Assembly (NCBI GenBank): GCA_016866235.1
Contig: VGMW01000002.1
Span: 62,001 to 126,000 of the forward strand
Direction: 5' to 3'
Source of the DNA: Bacteroidota bacterium
Lineage (GTDB): Bacteria; Bacteroidota; Bacteroidia; Cytophagales; Cyclobacteriaceae
Length of the DNA stretch: 64,000 nucleotides
The translations under genes and the position numbers were made by a program. The notes beneath the pieces are model-generated. The model did no database searches, had not been told where the DNA came from, and saw nothing but the letters and a program-made list of their open reading frames with translations. The first letter of the stretch is position 1; the number at the start of each line of letters is the position of its first letter. Below are positions 45,987 to 55,187 of this stretch, piece after piece.

Positions 45987-46343
45987 GAGGATAATTTTGA
46001 TTTAGCAGACCTGAAACTAAAGAAAATTGTTCTTATGGCCCAGCGAATTTCTTTGCTGATGCTGACGATTAAAAGTGCCGTTGTATTTTATTAATTTACG
46101 ATTCCCTATACCACCCTATAAACCAAAACCTTATGAGGATTTCGCTCATTTTTCTCCTGGCGTTGGCTTCACTACTTGCCTCTGCACAGGATGAGGGGCC
46201 AAGGCTAGATTTGACCATATTTTAATTCATTAAGCCTTTAAGGATAACCACTCCTGCATTCTAAAACTCTATAGCCACATCCGATGGGGAACTCCAAGAT
46301 CGTTGTGAATTTCAAATTCAAATAATTACCGACCATTACGTCC
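45987..46343. other. 357-nt gap with a signal-peptide mini-ORF and no full gene
   Basis: Between the RidA start and the DUF5916 gene. Contains one 30-codon frame (46133-46225) but no tRNA-like or other RNA-like structure that I can see. A-T rich stretches (for example TTAATTTA at about 46091) are weak -7-like sequences. Confidence 0.5.
46133..46225 (+). CDS. Orphan mini-ORF: signal peptide and 11 residues, possible gene remnant
   Basis: 30 aa. ATG 46133 encodes a basic-hydrophobic segment (MRISLIFLLALASLLASAQ) that looks like a complete signal peptide with an ASAQ cleavage site, followed by DEGPRLDLTIF and TAA. It is either the 5' end of a decayed exported gene or a short secreted peptide. 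No ribosome-binding evidence. Confidence 0.35.
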   Translation: MRISLIFLLALASLLASAQDEGPRLDLTIF

Positions 46344-48572
46344 ATCCGACCCTTTTTCAATTCGATTACATTTTTTGTCACACTGTTTACTCTAATTCTC
46401 AATACAGGGTGGAGCCAAACCGTAATCAATACGCCCGATGTCAGCAACCGTCCTGCAATGCAGGCATTCAAAACCGACAAGGAGCCAACCGTCGACGGTG
46501 AAGTGATTGGGGATGCAGTCTGGCAAACCTTTAAGCCAGTCGACCAATTGTGGCAAACCAAACCCAATTCAGGATTTCCAGCATCTGAGAAAACAGAAAT
46601 CAGAATTATCTACACCTCGACCACTTTTTATCTGTCGGTTGTTTGTTACGACAAGGAACCCGGGAAGCTTGTTGTTTCTGACGCTCGTCGCGATGCACCA
46701 CTGGACAACACCGATAGTTTTTTGTTTATCCTTGACACTTTCCACGACCGACAAAATGGATTTGTCTTTGGCACCAATCCCATTGGAATTGAATACGATG
46801 GTCAGGTCGATAATGAAGGCCAGGGAAATTTTTCCAACAACCGATTACAAATGGGTACCATCGGGGGATTCAACCTCAACTGGGATGCAGCGTGGACCGT
46901 CCGCTCTAAAACCGGCGATTTTGGTTGGAGTGCTGAGTTTTCCATACCGTTGCGAACCCTTCGATTTGCTTCTGGAAAAGACCAGGTTTGGGGCATCAAC
47001 TTTCAGCGCAACATCCGCAAGACGAATGAAATTGTATTCTGGGCTGCATTGCCCATTCAATTTGATTTGAAAAGATTAAGTCTTGAAGGAACACTGACCG
47101 GCCTTGATTTACAGAGTCCTGGAAACCTGAAACTCATTCCCTATGCCCTGGGAAGAGCCGCCAGAGATTTTACGTCAGGCGATGGAACAACCGTTAAGCC
47201 GGTTGGTGGTGTAGACCTGAAATACAGCATCACGCCAAGTGTAACACTTGATCTCACGTACAATACAGATTTCGCTCAGGTGGAAGTTGACCAGCAGCAA
47301 GTAAACCTCGATCGGTTCAATCTTTTTTTCCCGGAGAAGCGACCGTTTTTCCTGGAGAACGCCGGTCAATTCACCGTGGGCAGTGCTGGAGAAGTCGATT
47401 TATTTTTTACACGCAGAATTGGTTTAGGCAATCGAGGAGAAGTTATTCCAATCATTGGGGGCGGAAGGGTTTCCGGTAAAATTGATAATACCAACATTGG
47501 ATTTCTAAACATGACTACGCGTGCTGTTGATGAGCAGGATATTGAGGGACAAAATTTTACAGTGGCCAGGGTAAACCAACAAATCGGACAACGATCTTCC
47601 ATTGGCGGAATAATCGTCAACCGCCAGAGTACGTCTGTTTCTGATAATTATAACCGTTCATTTGCTCTGGATGGAAAATATGGAATTGGTAAGAAGGCTA
47701 CCATTTCAGGGTATGTTGCCAAAACCCAAACGCCCGGCGAAACTAGAGATCAGACATCCTTCAAGCTTTTGAATTCATACGAGTGGAATGGACTGCGTGC
47801 AACCCTTGGCTACACCCAACTTGGCGAGGGCTTTAACCCGGAAGTCGGGTATCTTTTTAGGTCGGCATACCGGAAACCAGAGGCTTCCGTATTTCAACAA
47901 GTACGAATGAATGGAAAATATGGACTGCTTGAACTAAGGCCACATGCTACGTATCGAAGCTTTTGGAATTTTAAAGGCTTTCAGGAAACGAGTTACCTTC
48001 ATGTCGATAACCATTGGGTGTGGGTGAGTGGATTGGAAATCCACACCGGTATAAATTTTACCACGGAAGGGGTGACCAAGCCGTTCGTGATTTCAAGAAG
48101 GAATGATGTAACGGTTCCTGTTGGCACCTATGATCATCGAGAGGCCCAATTGGTCCTTATGACCAACGCCAGCAAACCTTTTTACATCAGTACCCGATCA
48201 ATTCTGGGCGGCTCCTTTGGCGGGCTTCGCTACCTAAACACCGGTACGGTTGGGATGCGCGTAGGGAAGAAGTTTAATTCAGAGCTGAGTCTCCAGGTTA
48301 ATGATGTGCGGCTTCCTGATGGAAGTTTTGTTCAGGAGGTTCTGGCGGCCAGGGTGGCATACTCTTTCAGACCCCGAATTAATCTCCAGAGCTTTGTTCA
48401 GTACAACAGTGAGGAAGATCTATGGTCTTTTAACATCCGGTTTAATATTCTTGAACAAGCCAATACCGGATTGTTTCTGGTCTACAACGATGTTTACACC
48501 GAAGGATTTGTTCGCAACCGAAGTTTTACCGTCAAATACACCCACGTATTTGACTTGTTGAAAAATAAGTAA
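46344..48572 (+). CDS. DUF5916 outer-membrane protein with CBM9-like domain, non-canonical start
   Basis: About 742 aa if initiated at ATC 46344. The first ATG is 46458, but the frame is open back to a stop at 46323-46325, and the codons before 46458 encode a signal-peptide-like stretch (RPFFNSITFFVTLFTLIL, then NTGWSQ as cleavage region). Homologues are exported, so the extension is probably real. A CBM9-like beta domain (KEPTVDGEVIGDAVW, about residues 45-230) is followed by a DUF5916 beta-barrel (VDLKYSITPSVTLDLTYNTDFAQVEVDQQQ-region through the C-terminal strand). ATT 46335 is an alternative start. The ligand is unknown. Confidence 0.8.
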   Translation: MRPFFNSITFFVTLFTLILNTGWSQTVINTPDVSNRPAMQAFKTDKEPTVDGEVIGDAVWQTFKPVDQLWQTKPNSGFPASEKTEIRIIYTSTTFYLSVVCYDKEPGKLVVSDARRDAPLDNTDSFLFILDTFHDRQNGFVFGTNPIGIEYDGQVDNEGQGNFSNNRLQMGTIGGFNLNWDAAWTVRSKTGDFGWSAEFSIPLRTLRFASGKDQVWGINFQRNIRKTNEIVFWAALPIQFDLKRLSLEGTLTGLDLQSPGNLKLIPYALGRAARDFTSGDGTTVKPVGGVDLKYSITPSVTLDLTYNTDFAQVEVDQQQVNLDRFNLFFPEKRPFFLENAGQFTVGSAGEVDLFFTRRIGLGNRGEVIPIIGGGRVSGKIDNTNIGFLNMTTRAVDEQDIEGQNFTVARVNQQIGQRSSIGGIIVNRQSTSVSDNYNRSFALDGKYGIGKKATISGYVAKTQTPGETRDQTSFKLLNSYEWNGLRATLGYTQLGEGFNPEVGYLFRSAYRKPEASVFQQVRMNGKYGLLELRPHATYRSFWNFKGFQETSYLHVDNHWVWVSGLEIHTGINFTTEGVTKPFVISRRNDVTVPVGTYDHREAQLVLMTNASKPFYISTRSILGGSFGGLRYLNTGTVGMRVGKKFNSELSLQVNDVRLPDGSFVQEVLAARVAYSFRPRINLQSFVQYNSEEDLWSFNIRFNILEQANTGLFLVYNDVYTEGFVRNRSFTVKYTHVFDLLKNK

Positions 48573-48580
48573 TTCCTTTT

Positions 48581-49588
48581 TTAAGGAGTGATTACACTTC
48601 CGTCAGGGTATTTGGCAAATCGTCCTGTGGCATCCTTATGCACGTTTTCATACGACGGCCATGGCCATCCACCAAATTGTGTTCTTCGGAATTCGGTATA
48701 AGTCTGTTGAACTTCCTCTTGTGTGTTAACAACGAACGGACCATATTGTACAACTGGTTCATTAATGGGCCTTCCTTCCAACAAAAGAAATTTTCCGACT
48801 GCGTTTCCGTTTTTCAGTTCTACGTTTTCGTCGGCTTTAAGTCTGATCATATATCCGGGAAGAATACTTCTGTCGGCAATTGTCACCTTGCTCCCTTCAT
48901 AAAAATATAGCGTCCGGTTTATTCCTGCTGTCGCTGAAGGAATGGTGAAATGCCCATTTGCATCAGTTTGAATGGTCCAGATGTTCACATGGTTTTCCGG
49001 ATTTGCTGCCCATGAATCCGGATTGGGTTTAGGCGCAGAATGATTTTGATACTCACCGGCGATAAGACGAACCACCGATTGAACATTATTTTCATCGTTA
49101 ATGCTGATTTCAGGGATGGATTCAGCCCAAAGCATGGAGAAATAAGGTTCAGCTGATTTTTTTGATTTTGGAAGATTGAGCCATATCTGAAACAGTTCTG
49201 TTGGATTGGTTTTATCGGTGTGAATCAGGGGGAACATTTCGCAATGCTGAACTCCCTTGCCGGCGGTCATCCATTGTACATCACCATTGCCAAACCTGCC
49301 TGCAGCACCCAGTGAATCAGAATGATCGATGTAACCCTGTCGTGCGATGGTCACCGTTTCAAATCCACGGTGCGGATGGGCAGGAAAGCCGGGAACGCGT
49401 TGTCCGTGGTACATTCTCCAACCGTCTTTTATGGTGAAGTCCTGTCCAATGTTTCTTCCTGTAAGCGATGCTGCCGGTCCGAAATCGCCATTTCCTGGAG
49501 GATAGATGTCGAGATGGTGTACACAAAATAAAAATGGATCCTGGGTTTGCCAGGGGAAGCTGAGTGGAGCAATGTCAAGAATGGCCAT
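48581..49588 (-). CDS. Pirin-family bicupin protein
   Basis: 335 aa. Pirin signatures are FPAHPHRGFETVTI (two metal His) and GDVQWMTAGKGVQHCEMF (third His and Glu), followed by ELFQIWLNLP; the second cupin has FLLLEGRPINEPVVQYGPFVVNT. Bacterial pirins include quercetinases and redox-linked regulators. Cytoplasmic. It ends 8 nt from the convergent DUF5916 gene. Confidence 0.9.
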   Translation of the reverse strand: MAILDIAPLSFPWQTQDPFLFCVHHLDIYPPGNGDFGPAASLTGRNIGQDFTIKDGWRMYHGQRVPGFPAHPHRGFETVTIARQGYIDHSDSLGAAGRFGNGDVQWMTAGKGVQHCEMFPLIHTDKTNPTELFQIWLNLPKSKKSAEPYFSMLWAESIPEISINDENNVQSVVRLIAGEYQNHSAPKPNPDSWAANPENHVNIWTIQTDANGHFTIPSATAGINRTLYFYEGSKVTIADRSILPGYMIRLKADENVELKNGNAVGKFLLLEGRPINEPVVQYGPFVVNTQEEVQQTYTEFRRTQFGGWPWPSYENVHKDATGRFAKYPDGSVITP

Positions 49589-49703
49589 AGGGTGGATATG
49601 AACGGTTATTATGATTGGAGGTTTAGTTGTTGGATGGATTTATTGATGATGAACCCAAAAGATTAAGTCTATATGAACAATTTGTTAATCCTGAATTTGA
49701 CAC

Positions 49704-49734
49704 TTGTTCCATTGCATCAACATCTGAAGATTTG
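49704..49734 (+). promoter_or_regulatory. Candidate promoter TTG-N20-AAGATTTG
   Basis: TTG (49704-49706), a 20-nt spacer, then AAGATTTG (one mismatch to TAnnTTTG), 19 nt before ATG 49754. Confidence 0.35.
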
Positions 49735-49753
49735 TGTTACAACCACAACCACT

Positions 49754-49951
49754 ATGAAATATGATTCAGTTACAGTAGACACTCGTTTGCTTGATTCCCT
49801 GAATTACCGTCAAATGGAAGTGACTTTGGCGTACATTCAGAAAGTTCTTGCCGAGCGTCCAAAAGCAGAAAAGGACAGAATAAAGGAGAATGCCATTCGC
49901 CAAATCCGCTTTGCCCTGGAGAGCAGCGAAGACCAATCTCATCTTTTTTGA
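49754..49951 (+). CDS. Small conserved hypothetical protein
   Basis: 65 aa from ATG 49754; the open frame continues 27 codons upstream through unlikely coding sequence. Charged helical protein (for example LAERPKAEKDRIKENAI) with no signal peptide. The function is unknown. It ends 4 nt from the convergent RluD-like gene. Confidence 0.5.
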   Translation: MKYDSVTVDTRLLDSLNYRQMEVTLAYIQKVLAERPKAEKDRIKENAIRQIRFALESSEDQSHLF

Positions 49952-49955
49952 GCAA

Positions 49956-50984
49956 TCAGTCATTCGACACGTAGCCCTCCCATTTGAGCAGAGCTTTGGT
50001 GAAATCCTCAGGGAGTTCTGAGTCGAACCTCATCAGCGCTCCAGTTGCCGGATGTATAAACTCCAGAGTTTTTGCGTGCAGCGCCTGTCTGGGAATTAGT
50101 TTGAAGCAGTTTTCAACAAACTGTCTGTACTTCGCAAAGACAGTTCCTTTTAGTATTTGATCACCGCCATAAGTCGCATCGCTGAATATTGGATGACCAA
50201 GATATTTCATATGCGCGCGAATCTGATGGGTTCGTCCGGTTTCCAGTCGACATTCGATCAATGACACATACCGCAAAGGCTTTAAGGTGCGGTAATGGGT
50301 TATGGCATGTCTGCCCGAAGATCCGTCTGGGATGGCAACCGTGATTCTTCTGTCTTTTGGACTCCTTCCAAGGTTTACATTAATGGTGCCTTCGTTTGGG
50401 TCAGGCTCTCCCCATACTATAGCCTGATAAGTGCGTCCGATGGTATGGTGATAAAATTGGGCTGCAAGCGCAGTCATCGCCGATTCGGTTTTGGCAATCA
50501 CCAACAACCCGCTGGTGTCTTTGTCGATCCGATGTACCAATCCTGGCCGGCCCTCATTGCCCATCATTTCTGGTAATTGACTGAAGTGATACACCAGCGC
50601 ATTGACCAATGTACCGGACCAATTTTCATGTGCCGGGTGCACAACCATTCCTGCTGGTTTGTTCACCACCAACAAATGCTCATCCTCAAACACAATATTT
50701 AAGGGAATATTTTCCGGATAAACCTCCGTATCCCTTGGTGGTTCTGGCAGTGCGACCGTGACAACATCCTTAGGGTGGACACGGTAGTTGGAGCGAACGA
50801 CTTTACCGTTCACTTTAATAAACTCCGCCGCAACCGCGTCCTGAATTTTAGTCCTGGTCACATGAGGAAGGCGATCGGTAAGGAATTTATCCAGCCTGAT
50901 CAGGCTCTGACCCGGATCAGCGATGATGCGGTGGTGGATGAACAATTCATCATCCTGCTGTTCAAACTCTGCTTCGGAATTCAA
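49956..50984 (-). CDS. RluD-like 23S rRNA pseudouridine synthase
   Basis: 342 aa. An N-terminal S4 RNA-binding domain (SLIRLDKFLTDRLPHVTRTKIQ) and a RluA-type catalytic domain with HRIDKDTSGLLVIA holding the catalytic Asp, plus ETGRTHQIRAHM and HAKTLEFIHP. RluA/RluC/RluD-family; the exact uridines are not certain. The start is TTG 50984: there is no upstream ATG in frame before the polyprenyl synthase stop and no ATG before the S4 domain. It follows that gene by 14 nt. Confidence 0.88.
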   Translation of the reverse strand: MNSEAEFEQQDDELFIHHRIIADPGQSLIRLDKFLTDRLPHVTRTKIQDAVAAEFIKVNGKVVRSNYRVHPKDVVTVALPEPPRDTEVYPENIPLNIVFEDEHLLVVNKPAGMVVHPAHENWSGTLVNALVYHFSQLPEMMGNEGRPGLVHRIDKDTSGLLVIAKTESAMTALAAQFYHHTIGRTYQAIVWGEPDPNEGTINVNLGRSPKDRRITVAIPDGSSGRHAITHYRTLKPLRYVSLIECRLETGRTHQIRAHMKYLGHPIFSDATYGGDQILKGTVFAKYRQFVENCFKLIPRQALHAKTLEFIHPATGALMRFDSELPEDFTKALLKWEGYVSND

Positions 50985-50998
50985 GTGGGTGGTTTGGT

Positions 50999-52003
50999 TC
51001 AGTTCTGACGGCTCATCAATACCTTGGCATAGTCGGTGAGATCGTCAATAGATACACCGGAAGACAGCCCCTTCAATAAGGCATAGCTTTCCCTGAAGTA
51101 AGCGTCTGCTTTTTTAGAGGCCAGTGTGTGGATACCAACTTTATCGTACAATGCGGTGACCGCCAGTACTTTTTCTTTTTTGTTGAATTTTTTTGCTGAG
51201 AGCCAATAGCGTAGGCTTTCCAGATCTTTCCCTTTACACAACTCAAGCGCCTTAATGAGGAGATAAGTTTTCTTGTTGGAAATAATGTCTCCACCTACCT
51301 GTTTTCCAAACTTATCCTGGTTCGCATAAACGTCGAGGATATCATCCCTAAGTTGGAAGCCGGTACCGATTCCCACACCAAACCGATAGAGTAGTTTTTG
51401 ATCCTGTTCCGGTGCTCCGGCCAACAGCGCCCCAAACGCCAAACTGAATCCCAACAAAACAGCGGTCTTTAACCGAATCATATTCAGATATTCTTTTTCA
51501 GAAACCGTTTCCCTGGTTTCAAAGTCCATGTCCAGTTGCTGTCCCTCACAAACCTCTACTGCAGTTTTATTGAAAATTGGCAAAGCTTTGTGGAGCAGCT
51601 CGGGTTCCAGTGCACTCAACATTTCGTAGACCTTAACCAACATAACATCGCCCGAAAGAATGGCTGTGTTCTCACCCCACTTTTTGTGTACGGTTGGCTT
51701 TCCCCTTCTGATTGGTGCCTGATCCATTATGTCGTCATGCATGAGGGTGAAATTGTGAAATGCCTCTACCGCCACAGCAAAAGAAACAATTTGTTGAAGG
51801 GTTTGGTTTCCTGACGTTTTAAGTTTTAGAGAACGACCGGATGGACGGCTACGGTACATGTTGTAGGCAAGCAACACCAAAACAGGTCGTAATCTTTTTC
51901 CGCCCAGCGACATAATATATCGGATGGGCTCATATAGGGTTGCTGGCTCTTTTCCGAAACGCTGTTTGCGGATCTCCTTCTCAATCAGTTTGAGGTAGTC
52001 CAT
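50999..52003 (-). CDS. Polyprenyl diphosphate synthase
   Basis: 334 aa. All-helical isoprenyl synthase with first Asp-rich motif LMHDDIMDQAPIRRGKPTVH and second LRDDILDVYA, plus GGKRLRPVLVLL. Makes medium or long chain isoprenyl diphosphates for quinones or cell-wall carriers. The residues upstream of the first Asp-rich motif do not settle the chain length. Followed by the RluD-like gene in an operon. Confidence 0.9.
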   Translation of the reverse strand: MDYLKLIEKEIRKQRFGKEPATLYEPIRYIMSLGGKRLRPVLVLLAYNMYRSRPSGRSLKLKTSGNQTLQQIVSFAVAVEAFHNFTLMHDDIMDQAPIRRGKPTVHKKWGENTAILSGDVMLVKVYEMLSALEPELLHKALPIFNKTAVEVCEGQQLDMDFETRETVSEKEYLNMIRLKTAVLLGFSLAFGALLAGAPEQDQKLLYRFGVGIGTGFQLRDDILDVYANQDKFGKQVGGDIISNKKTYLLIKALELCKGKDLESLRYWLSAKKFNKKEKVLAVTALYDKVGIHTLASKKADAYFRESYALLKGLSSGVSIDDLTDYAKVLMSRQN

Positions 52004-52068
52004 AGATTTGAACTGTAAAAAACCGGAATTTTATTCAATTAATGCGCTGACCTCTGACCATCCGCACA

Positions 52069-54228
52069 TTAATTCTCAAGGGTCAGGTCAATTAATCTCC
52101 GATCAATATCCGTTTTCTTAATGCGGACACTTACCGAATCACCGAGTCGGTAGATCTTTTTTCGGCGGCGGCCGATGACGCGGTAGTTGCGTTCGTCAAA
52201 TTCATAGTAATCATCTTTCATATCCATAAGCCGCAACATGCCTTCACATTTGGTTTCGATCATTTCAACGAAAATGCCAAAGTCAGTGACACCGGTGATC
52301 ATGCCAGGGTAAATCCGGTCTGGCATTGTACTCATGAACTCAACCTGTTTGAATTTGATAGAGGCACGCTCAGCGTCGGCTGCTCGTTTTTCGCGTTCTG
52401 AAGAGTGAACGCACTTCTCTTCGTACAATTGTTCATTAACCGGTTTCCCATCGTCAAGGTAATGTTGCAGCAACCGGTGGACCATCATATCGGGGTACCG
52501 TCTAATGGGTGAAGTAAAATGGGTGTAGTGCGCAAAGGCAAGTCCAAAGTGCCCCTTGGGTTCGGTCGTATATTTTGCTTTGGCCATGCTTCGAACTGCC
52601 AGTTGTTGAAGCACATTTTGTTCTGGCTTACCTTCAATTTTATCCATCAGGCTGTTCAGCGATCTGGATATGGTGGCATCTTCTGTTTGAAGCTTGTGAC
52701 CAAATTGTCTGGCAAAATTGGCGAAGTCGCGCACCCGGTCAGGATCCGGAAAATCGTGGATTCGGTATACAAAAGGCAGAGTATCTTTTTTGCCTTTGCC
52801 ACCCTGTTTCTTGTAAATGAAAGTTGCTACGGCCCGGTTGGCCATTAGCATAAATTCTTCAATCAGTTTGTGTGCATCCTTTCTGATTTTCGGAATGACC
52901 TCCAGTGGTTTACCCTTTGCATCGAGCTTGAATTTGACTTCAGTGGTCTCGAAGTTGACTGCTCCCTGTTCAAATCTTTCTTTGCGAAGTTTCTTTGCCA
53001 GACCATTCAGCATTAAAAGTTCTTCGGCGTAAAGGCCTGCTCCATTTTCAATAACTTCTTGTGCCTCCTCGTAGGTGAAGCGATGGTCTGAATGTATGAT
53101 GGTACGACCAAACCATTCGCGGGCAACCTTTCCCGTAGGCGTCATTTCAAATACGGCAGAAAAGGTAAGCTTATCTTCCTTGGGTCTAAGGGAACACAAA
53201 ACATTGGAAAGTTTTTCAGGAAGCATTGGGACGGTGCGATCGACCAGGTAAACAGATGTCGCACGATCAAGCGCATCGGCGTCGAGTGCTGTATCAGGCC
53301 TTACATAATGCGTAACGTCTGCTATATGAACACCGATTTCAAGATTGCCGTTGGCCAATTTCTGATAGGAAATGGCATCATCGAAGTCCTTTGCATCGGC
53401 CGGATCGATGGTGAACGTGAGTATGTTCCTAAAATCTCTTCTTTTTGAAATTTCTTTTTCAGCGATTACGGTTGAAATGGCCTCTGATTCGGCAATTACT
53501 TTAGGTGAAAATCTGAACGGTAAACCGAACTCGGCCATGATGGAATGAATTTCAGCTTCATTCTCTCCGGTTTTTCCAAGGATCTCAATGACACGTGCTT
53601 CGGGATTTTTATCCCCGTCACCCCATCGGATGACTTCAAACAGAACCTTATCGTTGGTTACCGCGCCTTTGAGATGTTCAGGGTAAACAAAAAAGTCCTG
53701 ATAAATCTTTTTGAAGTCCGGTACGATAAAACCGAATCCCTTAGATACCTCGACGCGTCCGGCAAATTGAGTTCTGCTGCGCTCCGTTACCCTGCTTACA
53801 AATCCTTCAGGATGATCACCATCGCGTCGGTTGAACAATTCTACTTCAACGAGATCGCCGTGTAAAGCAGAGCCCAGGTCGCGTGTTTTTACGTATATGT
53901 CTGAGCCATCGGTCTCACTGGTGATGATGTAGGCGAACCTCGGATTTACATGATCAACCTTACCGCGAATTACTTCTGCTTTTTTGGTGGAGGTGAATGC
54001 ACCATTGGGTAGATGACGGATTTTTCCCTCTTCTTCTAAGGCATCCAACAAACTGAACAGGTCCTTATTTAAGGCTTTCTTTTTTAATCCAACCCTTCTG
54101 GCTATTTGTTTGAAGTCGTAACCTCTCCCCGGATTATCCTCGAACAGGGAAAGAATTTCTTTCCTGATGGATTTAATTTCCTGCTTGTGGTGCTCCTCTT
54201 TTTTTTCCTTGAATTTTTTCTTCGACAT
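52069..54228 (-). CDS. rnr: Ribonuclease R
   Basis: 719 aa. N-terminal Lys-rich segment and winged-helix region (FKQIARRVGLKKKALNKD), two cold-shock domains (about 70-240), RNB domain (TIDPADAKDFDDAISY with the catalytic Asp cluster, YLVDRTVPMLPEKLSN, and FTSPIRRYPDMMVHRLL), and a C-terminal S1 domain (PGMITGVTDFGIFVEM). 3'-5' exoribonuclease that digests structured RNA. The gap to the next minus-strand gene is 65 nt. Confidence 0.93.
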   Translation of the reverse strand: MSKKKFKEKKEEHHKQEIKSIRKEILSLFEDNPGRGYDFKQIARRVGLKKKALNKDLFSLLDALEEEGKIRHLPNGAFTSTKKAEVIRGKVDHVNPRFAYIITSETDGSDIYVKTRDLGSALHGDLVEVELFNRRDGDHPEGFVSRVTERSRTQFAGRVEVSKGFGFIVPDFKKIYQDFFVYPEHLKGAVTNDKVLFEVIRWGDGDKNPEARVIEILGKTGENEAEIHSIMAEFGLPFRFSPKVIAESEAISTVIAEKEISKRRDFRNILTFTIDPADAKDFDDAISYQKLANGNLEIGVHIADVTHYVRPDTALDADALDRATSVYLVDRTVPMLPEKLSNVLCSLRPKEDKLTFSAVFEMTPTGKVAREWFGRTIIHSDHRFTYEEAQEVIENGAGLYAEELLMLNGLAKKLRKERFEQGAVNFETTEVKFKLDAKGKPLEVIPKIRKDAHKLIEEFMLMANRAVATFIYKKQGGKGKKDTLPFVYRIHDFPDPDRVRDFANFARQFGHKLQTEDATISRSLNSLMDKIEGKPEQNVLQQLAVRSMAKAKYTTEPKGHFGLAFAHYTHFTSPIRRYPDMMVHRLLQHYLDDGKPVNEQLYEEKCVHSSEREKRAADAERASIKFKQVEFMSTMPDRIYPGMITGVTDFGIFVEMIETKCEGMLRLMDMKDDYYEFDERNYRVIGRRRKKIYRLGDSVSVRIKKTDIDRRLIDLTLEN

Positions 54229-54388
54229 GAGTAGTGATTAGGGGTTTCGGATTTTCCCAGCCCCCATAGTGCAGGTTAACCTCCGTGATTGATGAATCTG
54301 TGTGCAATTTAAATTATATTGACCACAGCATGGTGTTTTAAAACACTGATGACCATCATAAAGACACAAAACATAGAACAGATTAAAC

Positions 54389-55183
54389 ATGAATTCAGGA
54401 AAACTAAACATTTGGCATGTCGGTAATTGGTGCGTGCACACCGGTCAGAAATACATTGAAAGCCCTTTTTTGTCGGCCACTAAGGGCGTTGAAATTTTAA
54501 ATTATGCTCAGCAGTTTGTCGATGCCTGCAAGGCTATTCCCGGCGCAAACGTCATTTCACAACCTTCATGGGAGCTCTACAACATGTCTCCGGAAGAGTT
54601 TGATGAAAAACTAAAGTGGGCAACCAGCATTGTCTTTGGAGATGTAGAAACCAAGGTGATGATGCTGCACCCTGATTTTTTCAATCGCAATAAATGGGGC
54701 GATAAGTATGTGACCTTTCCCGATCGATTCATGTTGATGGAAGAATGGGTTAAAAATGGTGGCCACTTTCACATGATGGGTGGTTGGTACAGCTTCAGTG
54801 GTGAAATCGGAAAAGGAGGATGGAAAAGGGTTCCATTCCATGAAGTGCTACCGGTAGAATGTCTGGATGGCGATGACTTAATTGAATCAACCTGGAGTTT
54901 TCCGGTCAGACTTCCCAACCCTTCACATCCTGTGCTTTCTGGAATTACCGTCGATGAAATTCCGCCCTTGTTGGGGTTCAATGAAACCCGGTTGCGTCCC
55001 GATAGTGTCAGCCTGATGGAAATCCAATACATGAACAAGTGGTATCCGTTGCTAACTGCACGAATGATTGGTAAGGGCAAGGTATCAACCTTCACAACCA
55101 GCGCAAGTCCGCATTGGGGAATCAATCTGGTGAAGTGGGAGAAGTATGATCAGCTTTGGCAACAGCTGTTCACGAGGCTTTAA
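54389..55183 (+). CDS. Class I glutamine amidotransferase-like protein (PF07090 type)
   Basis: 264 aa. Matches the putative glutamine-amidotransferase-like family with GGHFHMMGGWYSFSG, where the usual catalytic Cys is not conserved, and C-terminal TTSASPHWGINLVKWE. These proteins often lie near carbohydrate catabolism genes and their reaction is unknown. Cytoplasmic, no signal peptide. It is convergent with radA, 4 nt apart. Confidence 0.7.
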   Translation: MNSGKLNIWHVGNWCVHTGQKYIESPFLSATKGVEILNYAQQFVDACKAIPGANVISQPSWELYNMSPEEFDEKLKWATSIVFGDVETKVMMLHPDFFNRNKWGDKYVTFPDRFMLMEEWVKNGGHFHMMGGWYSFSGEIGKGGWKRVPFHEVLPVECLDGDDLIESTWSFPVRLPNPSHPVLSGITVDEIPPLLGFNETRLRPDSVSLMEIQYMNKWYPLLTARMIGKGKVSTFTTSASPHWGINLVKWEKYDQLWQQLFTRL

Positions 55184-55187
55184 AAAA

